A DNA stretch of 24,708 bases from an uncultured Prevotella sp. (GTDB lineage Bacteria; Bacteroidota; Bacteroidia; Bacteroidales; Bacteroidaceae): the NCBI GenBank assembly GCA_937892695.1, contig CALBJK010000139.1, forward strand, positions 1 through 24,708. The letters are read 5' to 3'. The notes beneath the pieces were generated by a model. The model was not told where the DNA came from and did not search any database. It worked only from the letters and a program-made list of their open reading frames with translations. How positions within the stretch are numbered: position 1 is the first letter of the stretch; each line of letters starts with the position of its first letter. Made by a program: the position numbers and the translations under genes. This document shows, in pieces, positions 1 through 6,035 of this stretch.

Positions 1-825
1 GACAAACCGGCGTCTGTCCACTTCGCTTTCGGGCAAACCGCGAAACTCTACGGTGCGGTTCTCGTTGCCGTTTGCGTCAGGAGTACGATAAGTGGCGTAT
101 CCGCCGATGTGTATTGTCGTTGTCTTATTATTGACAGGTGTGATCACGGCACGTCCGGTAAAGGCGTAGCCGTCGCTGCCACGGTTGCGTTCTTTCTGTA
201 TGATGTCGGCTTGCGACCCGAACACACCGCCCGAAGCCCACCAGTGGTTGCCGTAGGCCGTGAGCGAGGCTCCCAGATGCCGTCCCGAAGCAAAGATGTC
301 TACAGGCATAGGCCGTTCGGTGCTTTGCAGATATTTCGAGCTGGTGGTACTCTCTATGCTCATGGGTTCCTTAAACTGTCCGGCCTTAATCCACATGCGG
401 TCGTTGAGCTTGTAGCCGATGTACATGTCCTTGATGTCCAACTCGTTGTAGGCGAAGTCGAGGTCGAATTCGGCAAACCACTTCTTGTACAGTGTCGCCT
501 TTACTGCCATTCTCGCCCTGCGCACTATCACGCCGTTGCTGAATCTGAACTTGCCGTCGTCGCCTTCCAGGTCGTCGTTGGTCTTCGACCTCAGGTCGTC
601 TACGCCCTTTGTCGGTACATATCCGGCTGCGTCGATGTAGATGCGGTTGTCGAGCCACCAGTGAAACTTCTTGTCCGAAGTGGCAAAGTGGAGTCGTCCG
701 TTCTGTACGTAGCTTTTTACTTCTGTTTTCTTTTTTGTGGTTTCGTCTTCGATCTGTGCGCTGGTTCTTCCTGCAAGACAAAGAGCGGCCAGCAAGACCG
801 TAGCCGACATTAATCTGTTTGCCAT
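1..825 (-). CDS. Phosphate-selective porin O/P family outer-membrane protein (3' part outside window)
   Basis: The gene reads leftward from an ATG at 825 and is open at the window edge, giving 275 codons of the N-terminal part. Residues 1-23 form a signal peptide ending at an S-A-Q cleavage site. A short linker follows, then a trimeric-porin-like barrel pattern: RRARMAVKATLYKKWFAEF, then DIKDMYIGYKL, then IKAGQFKEPMS. This arrangement is characteristic of the Porin_O_P family (OprP/OprO type), which forms anion channels in the outer membrane. Family members are about 400 aa, so roughly a third is missing. In Bacteroidota the substrate is usually unproven, so phosphate selectivity is family knowledge, not something shown here. 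It diverges from the gene at 1001; a TAATTTTG -7 element lies at 878-871 on this strand. The family call is firm, the substrate is not. Confidence 0.87.
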   Translation of the reverse strand, partial: MANRLMSATVLLAALCLAGRTSAQIEDETTKKKTEVKSYVQNGRLHFATSDKKFHWWLDNRIYIDAAGYVPTKGVDDLRSKTNDDLEGDDGKFRFSNGVIVRRARMAVKATLYKKWFAEFDLDFAYNELDIKDMYIGYKLNDRMWIKAGQFKEPMSIESTTSSKYLQSTERPMPVDIFASGRHLGASLTAYGNHWWASGGVFGSQADIIQKERNRGSDGYAFTGRAVITPVNNKTTTIHIGGYATYRTPDANGNENRTVEFRGLPESEVDRRRFV

Positions 826-870
826 GTATCGTTATTTGTAAAACAGTGCAAATTAACTTCAATGTGTTGA

Positions 871-895
871 CAAAATTATTTCGTATGGATTACAA
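871..895 (-). promoter_or_regulatory. Candidate promoter of the porin gene
   Basis: TAATTTTG, which fits the Bacteroidota -7 consensus TAnnTTTG, reads on the minus strand at 878-871. A TTG at 895-893 lies 14 nt upstream. No TTG is present at the usual spacing of about 20 nt. The element is 46 nt upstream of the start codon. Confidence 0.4.
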
Positions 896-944
896 TCGTG
901 TTTCGGCACAGGTTGTAGCGTCTTTGTAATGCGTCGGAAACACC

Positions 945-970
945 TTTGATATTTCCGTGGTTTAATTTTG
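945..970 (+). promoter_or_regulatory. Candidate promoter of the secreted protein at 1001
   Basis: TAATTTTG at 963-970 matches the Bacteroidota -7 element TAnnTTTG, and TTTG at 945-948 lies 14 nt upstream. The -7 element overlaps a possible upstream TTG start codon at 968, which supports placing the real start at the ATG at 1001. Confidence 0.45.
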
Positions 971-1000
971 TTCCAAATAATGTTATTCAAAAACAATACA

Positions 1001-1816
1001 ATGGATCGTAAAACTTCTACACTCATTAAAAGCCTGCTGTTCATGGCTTTGTTTTCAACCGCATCGGCTGTCGCTGCCCAGGACAAGATTTTCTCTGAAG
1101 ATTTCGGGACACCTTCATCTGAGAAGGACGAACTTATCGAGGATCATGTATGGAACGGCACGAACAAGTCGTTGCTTTCTTGGAATCTGCTGCTCGACGG
1201 AAGCAGTCTGAACGTGCGCAGCAACAACCCTTCCGACTATGACGGCGCTTCGGGCGACGGCAACCTCTATTTTAAAGGTTGTGCCTCGTTCACCATTGCC
1301 GGCATCGCTACCGATGGTTACGACAACCTTACGTTGTCGTTCGGTGCATTTGGCAAGAACAAAGGTGACGTGGTGAACATGAAAGTCGACTACAGCCTTG
1401 ACGGAAGCGAAACGGAATTGCTGGCCGACTTCTCTGATTTTGGACTCAACACCGGAAAGAAAAAATGGACAAAGGTTCCATCAGTAAGCGTTATGTCGGG
1501 CAAAAGTCTCACATTGACTTTTACCAGTAACCTGACAGATCTCACAGCCGACGGCGGAATACGTCTTGACGACATTCTTCTGTCTGGCACGAAAACAGGC
1601 TCAGGAATATCAGATGTGCTGTCCGGCAATTCGGTAATAATGATTGCCGGTAATACTATCGTCAACAAGTCGAACAGTCAGGCTGCTTCGGTCTACAGTC
1701 TTGACGGATGCAAGGTGGCCGAAGTTGCAGCTGGAGAGACAAAAGTGCTTACTGTGTCTCAGGGTATTTATGTAGTTAAGTCGGGCAACCGTTCACTGAA
1801 AACTGTTGTCAGATAA
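1001..1816 (+). CDS. Secreted protein with beta-sandwich domain and C-terminal sorting-like domain
   Basis: This encodes 271 aa from the ATG at 1001. An in-frame TTG at 968 falls inside the promoter element and would put ten residues before the signal peptide, so it is not preferred. Residues 1-26 are a signal peptide (KR-rich start, hydrophobic core, cleavage near VAAQ-DK). The middle, about residues 30-200, is rich in Asp, Gly, Ser and aromatic residues with alternating strands, and resembles the jelly-roll or choice-of-anchor domains of Bacteroidota surface proteins. The last 60 residues (VYSLDGCKVAEV, then QGIYVVKSG, then KTVVR) resemble the type A C-terminal sorting domain of the type IX secretion system. 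Export to the surface or medium is therefore inferred. No catalytic motif is visible and the function is unknown. A strong terminator follows. Confidence 0.8.
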   Translation: MDRKTSTLIKSLLFMALFSTASAVAAQDKIFSEDFGTPSSEKDELIEDHVWNGTNKSLLSWNLLLDGSSLNVRSNNPSDYDGASGDGNLYFKGCASFTIAGIATDGYDNLTLSFGAFGKNKGDVVNMKVDYSLDGSETELLADFSDFGLNTGKKKWTKVPSVSVMSGKSLTLTFTSNLTDLTADGGIRLDDILLSGTKTGSGISDVLSGNSVIMIAGNTIVNKSNSQAASVYSLDGCKVAEVAAGETKVLTVSQGIYVVKSGNRSLKTVVR

Positions 1817-1866
1817 GACAATGACGGCACACCTACATTTTTAGTTTGTATGTCTTTATAACAACC

Positions 1867-1912
1867 AAAGGCATCGTAAGCGATTGCAAGCTAATCGCGT
1901 ATGATGCCTTTT
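1867..1912 (+). terminator. Intrinsic terminator after the secreted protein
   Basis: A long stem has arms 1867-1885 and 1893-1912 around the 7-nt loop gcaagct. The arms pair through AAAGGCATC and GCGATT blocks with one G-T wobble and one mismatch, followed by TTTTCTTG. It can act in both directions, so it may also end transcription through the remnant at 1945-2280. Confidence 0.8.
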
Positions 1913-1944
1913 CTTGTATTCTCGATGAAATTAAGACTTGATTC

Positions 1945-2280
1945 TTATTCTATCTTGTCGTAGTCAAAGTACTGGTGCTCTGCCTTTACAGCCTGTCCGC
2001 GTATGGGGAATATGCTGTAGAAGAGGTTTCTGTCCCTGAAGAACTGCTGTTCGCCGTGTTGCATTTCGACAAGGGACATCTCTCCCTTGTCGTTCTCGCA
2101 GTAAACATCGGACATTGCACTGCTGTCATATTCGGCTGTGCCCGGATGCTCCGTGTTGAGATATGTCACGTCCTTAATGTTCTCCTCTTCGTGTAGCAGC
2201 GCATTGAGGAAACTGGTGAGCAGTTCCTTGTTCAGCCCTATGCCGAACAGCTCCTTGAATCAGAAATCGGTGTACGGATG
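1945..2280 (-). pseudogene. Remnant of a PDDEXK_2 / Rpn-family nuclease (putative transposase relative)
   Basis: Reading leftward from about 2280, the frame gives PYTDF, a TGA stop at 2262-2260, then FKELFGIGLNKELLTSFLNA and onward through DVTYLNTEHPG, DVYCENDKGE, LVEMQ, FRDRNLFYS and KAEHQYFDYDKIE, ending at a TAA at 1947-1945. These blocks follow the PDDEXK_2 family in order, including the catalytic D-x-Y/C-x-E and E-x-Q region. The family start is normally TDFGFK, so the stop replaces the glycine (GGA to TGA), and the roughly 150-200 C-terminal residues are absent. Rpn-like proteins are linked to recombination and are common as decaying copies in Bacteroidota. The remnant is clear; I infer that it makes no product. 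Confidence 0.78.
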
Positions 2281-2363
2281 GGAAAGTGTGTTGTGGATTA
2301 TGCATTTTATGATTGTGTCCTATTTTTGCCGTGTTATTAACACGGAAGAAAAATATGCTGATA

Positions 2364-2395
2364 TTTGGCTGTTACGTTTGAATAGATTATCTTTG
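2364..2395 (+). promoter_or_regulatory. Bacteroidota-type promoter for the transporter gene
   Basis: TTTG at 2364-2367, a 20-nt spacer, then TATCTTTG at 2388-2395 match the -33/-7 consensus TTTG-N19..21-TAnnTTTG. The start codon is 25 nt downstream. Confidence 0.7.
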
Positions 2396-2419
2396 CGCCG
2401 AGATTAGTAAGACTGTATT

Positions 2420-3385
2420 ATGGGATTAATCAAATTTGTAAAAGACTGGACTCTTCCAGTCTCGATAGGTTTCGGAGCTGTTGTGTATCTTATCTTCGCC
2501 TATACTCCTGAGCTTGATGGCGTGTCCAGAATGCTTGCCCCTACATTCGACACAATTCTGCCGCTTTTCATGTTTCTCGTGCTGTTTGTCACCTTTTGCA
2601 AGGTAGACTTCCGGAAACTACGTCCTAAGAAGTGGCATCTGTGGGTAAGCGTATTCCAGACAGTTATGGTGGCTTTTATCACAGCTGCCGTAATCGGTCT
2701 GAAGCTCCGGGGCGACAGTCTTGTGCTTATGGAGGCCATCCTCACGTGTATCATCGGACCATGTGCAGCTGCCGCTGCAGTGGTGACACAGAAGATAGGA
2801 GGCGGTCTGGAGGAAATGACAAGTTATACTTTCATATCCAACGTTGTGACAGCCTTGCTGATACCCCTGTGTTTCCCTTTGATAGACAAGAGCGCGGACA
2901 TGTCGTTCTGGCAGGCGTTTGTCATCATATTATATAAGGTATGCGTTGTGCTTGTCGTGCCTATGGGGCTGGCTTACATCGTGAAACACTTTATGCACCG
3001 TTTCCACCGGTGGGTGACTGGTGTGAAGGATCTTTCTTACTATCTGTGGGGTTTGTCGCTGACGATAGTCTCCGGAACGACAGTGAAGAACATCGTCCAT
3101 GCCGACACCACCATATGGTTCTTGCTCGTAATAGCCGTGCTGTCGCTTCTGCTCTGCATCAGCCAGTTTGCCATCGGGCGGTTCATCGGCCACTATTTCG
3201 ACCGTGCCATAGATGCCGGTCAGGCACTGGGACAGAAGAACACGGCTTTCGCAATCTGGATTGCCTATACCTATCTGGCTCCGCTGTCGTCGGTAGGCCC
3301 AGGTTGCTACATTCTGTGGCAGAACATTATCAACAGTGTAGAGATATGGCATTGCCGCAAGAAGGGCGAGGAGCGTGCAGTATGA
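2420..3385 (+). CDS. BASS-like (bile acid:Na+ symporter superfamily) membrane transporter
   Basis: This encodes 321 aa and is strongly hydrophobic throughout, with about nine or ten membrane segments starting at residue 12. Features include the Gly/Ala-rich CIIGPCAAAAAVVTQKIGGG stretch (about residues 110-130), an SNVVTALLIPL helix, and a late segment with GQALGQKNTAFAIWIAYTYL, followed by GPGCYILWQNIINS. The small-residue-rich cytoplasmic half and the Gln/Asn-containing broken helices resemble BASS/SBF permeases, often labelled only 'transporter' in Bacteroidales. It lies in the inner membrane; the substrate cannot be inferred. The ATG at 2420 is 25 nt after a good promoter and no earlier in-frame start is sensible. 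The HD-domain gene follows after 153 nt without a visible terminator, so the two could share a transcript. Confidence 0.75.
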   Translation: MGLIKFVKDWTLPVSIGFGAVVYLIFAYTPELDGVSRMLAPTFDTILPLFMFLVLFVTFCKVDFRKLRPKKWHLWVSVFQTVMVAFITAAVIGLKLRGDSLVLMEAILTCIIGPCAAAAAVVTQKIGGGLEEMTSYTFISNVVTALLIPLCFPLIDKSADMSFWQAFVIILYKVCVVLVVPMGLAYIVKHFMHRFHRWVTGVKDLSYYLWGLSLTIVSGTTVKNIVHADTTIWFLLVIAVLSLLLCISQFAIGRFIGHYFDRAIDAGQALGQKNTAFAIWIAYTYLAPLSSVGPGCYILWQNIINSVEIWHCRKKGEERAV

Positions 3386-3538
3386 TAGAGGTCGCTTCGG
3401 TTACAGAACATAAAGGTTAGAGGACGGAATCAGAATTACGATGTCTTCGAAATGCTCAACCCGACAGTGCCTGTCCGAACCTACGGATTGTTCCTTTTGT
3501 CGGTAATCAGACTGAAACCGACACATTAACAAAAAACA

Positions 3539-4069
3539 ATGGATAAAAAACATGCGCAGCTCATTGCTGCAATGACCGAATACGACAAAGGCGATGCCCG
3601 TCGCATTCAGCATTTTATGAAAGTACACGACTATGCAGTCACCATTGCGACGCTTGAAGGTATGGACGAGTCCATTCTCTCCGTTCTGGAGACCACAGCC
3701 ATCCTGCACGACATCGGCATACATGTTAGCGAACGCAAGTATGGTTCGTCTGCCGGCCACTACCAGGAACTGGAAGGTCCGGCCGAAGCCCGCAAGCTGC
3801 TCGACCGGCTCGGCGGATATACCGAAGCCGAAACCGACCGTGTGTGCTGGCTTATAGCCCATCACCATACTTACCGGGACATCAACGCTCTGGACTATCA
3901 GATACTGGTCGAAGCCGATTTTCTTGTCAATGCCTACGAGGACAGCATGTCGGTTGAGGCTATAAAGACTTTCCGCAACAAGATTTTCCGTACACCTTCG
4001 GGCATAAGTCTGCTCAACGATATGTTCGGACTCGACCCTGATGTTTCCAGACAGGCTTCTCCAGAGTAA
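3539..4069 (+). CDS. HD-domain metal-dependent phosphohydrolase
   Basis: A soluble protein of 176 aa. The HD fold signature is complete: His25 in IQHFMKVH, the His57-Asp58 pair in AILHDIGIH, His108-His110 in LIAHHHTY, and Asp127 in VEADFLVN. Such proteins hydrolyse phosphomonoesters or nucleotides (for example 5'-nucleotides or (p)ppGpp-like substrates) with a divalent metal, but the short single-domain group to which this belongs has no fixed substrate. There is no signal peptide, so it is cytoplasmic. Start: the ATG at 3539 follows an AT-rich leader (aacaaaaaaca). The last eleven residues, after NDMFGL, look like an extension beyond the usual end, and the DNA there abuts a degenerate remnant on the other strand. 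The family is secure, the role is not. Confidence 0.85.
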   Translation: MDKKHAQLIAAMTEYDKGDARRIQHFMKVHDYAVTIATLEGMDESILSVLETTAILHDIGIHVSERKYGSSAGHYQELEGPAEARKLLDRLGGYTEAETDRVCWLIAHHHTYRDINALDYQILVEADFLVNAYEDSMSVEAIKTFRNKIFRTPSGISLLNDMFGLDPDVSRQASPE

Positions 4070-4090
4070 ACACTTCGAGCTTTTCTATCT

Positions 4091-4279
4091 CTACTTCACG
4101 TCCCCAGAAAGTGCATCCTTGGCGGGATGGCTCAGCAGTCTGACCGTACTGTCGGCCGCAGGGATGTTGCCGAACGTCTGGGCTGTGTAGCCGCTTCCGC
4201 CCATGTCCTGCTTCTTTAGAACCGTCGGTGCTGTATGCCATGCACTGACGCTGATATTCTGGACAGTCGGCAGTGCTGT
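4091..4279 (-). pseudogene. Unidentified degenerate coding remnant
   Basis: Reading leftward from 4279 there are 62 sense codons without a proper start: a TGA sits immediately before, at 4282-4280. The frame contains VQNISVSAWHTAPTVLKKQ, then MGGSGYTAQTFGNIPAADST and LLSHPAKDALSG, before a TAG at 4093-4091. Codon choice (GGC, GCC, TTC, ATC, AAG, GAC) matches the neighbouring genes, which random intergenic DNA would not do. A second frame continues as FWGREVEIEKLEVFTLEKP across the end of the HD gene, as if a frameshift near 4110 split the original. I do not recognise the family. It is probably the decayed tail of a lost gene. Confidence 0.4.
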
Positions 4280-4414
4280 TCATTGTTTTACGGCTTGTGC
4301 CTCACTGCGGAGTGTTGTACTTCTATTTGGAAATCGCGTAAACGGATACGTAAAGCCGTCCATTGCTAAAAAATGACAAAATAGGTTTAGGCTGTGTGTG
4401 GGACAGCCGTATGT

Positions 4415-4446
4415 GTTGGAATTGAAATAAATTTTTCGTAATTTTG
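4415..4446 (+). promoter_or_regulatory. Bacteroidota-type promoter for the DUF4923-xerD-GH115 unit
   Basis: TAATTTTG at 4439-4446 is preceded by TTG at 4416-4418 with a 20-nt spacer. A second TTG at 4422-4424 lies 14 nt upstream. The transcript would carry a leader of about 30 nt before the ATG at 4485. Confidence 0.7.
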
Positions 4447-4484
4447 CGACACTTAATTAAAAGTTAAAAACAATTATATTTAAG

Positions 4485-5084
4485 ATGAAAAGAAACGTAA
4501 GAATCGCATTGGCCGTAGTGCTTTTTGCTCTCTTCGGCATTAACGCACAAGCCCAAAGCTGGAAAGACATCTTGTCGGGAGCAGTGAAGACTATTGTTGG
4601 CGACAAGGCTACAACCGCAAAGTCGATTTACGGTACATGGAAATATGAAGGTCCCGACTGTCAGTTTGAGAGTGATGATCTTCTTGCCAAAGCCGGCGGT
4701 CTGGCCGCATCGTCAAAGGTCGAGGAAGAGCTGGGCAACCTGATGAAGAAATATAAGCTCGAAGGCACATCCTACACTTTCAACGAAGACGGTACCTATA
4801 CGGCCACAACGATGCGTGGCGGCAAGACTTCGGGCACATTCACCTTCGACGAGAAAGAAAAGACTATCACCATGACAACACGGCTGGGACTGAAAACCAC
4901 AGCCCATGTGTCGGTAAACGGTTCGGAGATGAGTCTGCTCTTCAATGCTGACAAACTCATGTCGGGGCTGAAACTCGTAACAAGTCTCACCTCGAAACTC
5001 AACTCTACGGCTTCGCTCATCAACTCGCTTGCAGGCAAGTATGACGGCATGAAGCTGGGAATGAAACTGAAAAAAGCCGAGTAG
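4485..5084 (+). CDS. DUF4923 family secreted lipocalin-like protein
   Basis: A protein of 199 aa with a signal peptide (residues 1-23, cleavage after AQA) and no lipobox. After SWKDILSGAVKTIVGDKAT comes a small beta-barrel-like domain, IYGTWKYEGPDCQFESDDLL at about residues 47-66, then YTFNEDGTYTATT, GTFTFDEKEKTITMTT and SEMSLLFNADKLM. This is the usual pattern of the DUF4923 family of Bacteroidales, whose members are periplasmic or envelope proteins of unknown function with a lipocalin-like fold. Its length is normal for the family. It starts a probable transcription unit: a good promoter lies upstream, and xerD begins 34 nt after the stop with no terminator between. No enzymatic residues are apparent. 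Confidence 0.82.
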   Translation: MKRNVRIALAVVLFALFGINAQAQSWKDILSGAVKTIVGDKATTAKSIYGTWKYEGPDCQFESDDLLAKAGGLAASSKVEEELGNLMKKYKLEGTSYTFNEDGTYTATTMRGGKTSGTFTFDEKEKTITMTTRLGLKTTAHVSVNGSEMSLLFNADKLMSGLKLVTSLTSKLNSTASLINSLAGKYDGMKLGMKLKKAE

Positions 5085-5118
5085 ACACTGGGTCTTACGC
5101 TGATATAGTCTTACAGCA

Positions 5119-6015
5119 TTGTCTGAGAACGTAGTGCGCACTTATCTGCGCTATCTGAAGTTGGAGCGCAATTTCTCGCCCAACACCGTCGTGGCATACG
5201 CCCACGACCTCGATATCTTCATGGCCTATCTTGGCCGAGAAGGGCTGGATGTGGCAACGGTAAACCACGACAATCTCGAACACTTTGCTTCCACGCTTCA
5301 TGAAATGGGTATAGGTCCGCGTTCTCAGGCGAGGGTACTCAGTGGCGTGAGGTCGTTTTTCAGGTATCTCATACTTGACGGATACGTCAAAGACGACCCC
5401 ACCGAACTGATAGAATGGCCACGCAACGAGGTTCATCTGCCCGAATTCCTTACTACCGCCGAAGTGGACAGAATAAAAGATGCACTCAATCCGGACAAAG
5501 CCGAGACCCAGCGCAACCGCGCAATTATCGAGATCCTGTTCTCATGCGGGTTGCGCGTGTCTGAGCTTGTCAATCTTAAAATATCCAATCTCGACCTTTC
5601 CGAACGTTTCTTGAAGGTGTGCGGAAAGGGTAGGAAGGAACGTTTGGTACCTATGTCGCCATGCTCGGTAAACGAACTGGAAAGCTGGTTTACCGACCGT
5701 TCGCGACTCGACATCAAGAAAGGTGAGGAAGATTACGTTTTTCTCAACCGCCGGGGACATCATCTCACCCGTACTATGGTGCTTATAATGATAAAGAAGG
5801 CGGCTGCCGATGCCGGTATAAAGAAGACCATTTCGCCCCACACCTTCCGCCATTCTTTCGCTACGGCTCTGCTCAAAGGAGGTGCCGACCTGCGCATCAT
5901 ACAGGAGTTGCTCGGCCATGAAGACATTTCCACCACCGAAATCTACACCCATATTGATGACGACGACCTGCGCAAGGCCATATTGGAACATCATCCACGT
6001 AATATGAAAGTATAA
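5119..6015 (+). CDS. xerD: Site-specific tyrosine recombinase XerD/XerC
   Basis: A protein of 298 aa, the usual Xer length. The N-terminal SAM-like DNA-binding domain (about residues 3-85) has YLRYLKLERNFSPNT; the catalytic domain follows. All active-site residues are present: Arg146 (GLRVSEL), Lys170 (CGKGRKERLVP), His241 and Arg244 (PHTFRHSFA), His267 (LLGHEDIS) and the nucleophile Tyr276 (TEIYTHI). Xer recombinases resolve chromosome dimers at dif. The start is TTG at 5119: an in-frame stop lies just upstream and no ATG precedes the conserved region, so the non-ATG start is required. XerD rather than XerC is the usual label for the Bacteroidota copy; paralogues in the genome would decide. 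Nothing marks it as an element-borne integrase: no att-like repeats and no phage genes are nearby. Confidence 0.9.
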   Translation: MSENVVRTYLRYLKLERNFSPNTVVAYAHDLDIFMAYLGREGLDVATVNHDNLEHFASTLHEMGIGPRSQARVLSGVRSFFRYLILDGYVKDDPTELIEWPRNEVHLPEFLTTAEVDRIKDALNPDKAETQRNRAIIEILFSCGLRVSELVNLKISNLDLSERFLKVCGKGRKERLVPMSPCSVNELESWFTDRSRLDIKKGEEDYVFLNRRGHHLTRTMVLIMIKKAAADAGIKKTISPHTFRHSFATALLKGGADLRIIQELLGHEDISTTEIYTHIDDDDLRKAILEHHPRNMKV

Positions 6016-6035
6016 AATCAATAGTTGAAAAATCA

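Noticed and set aside
3401..3868. A 155-codon minus-strand frame across the HD-domain gene start
   Set aside because: It is mostly antisense to the HD-domain coding region and has no recognisable motif.
5119..6015. Tyrosine recombinase as the integrase of a mobile element
   Set aside because: Length and motifs fit chromosomal XerD. There are no att-like direct repeats, tRNA gene or phage/ICE genes nearby, and it sits inside a unit with DUF4923.
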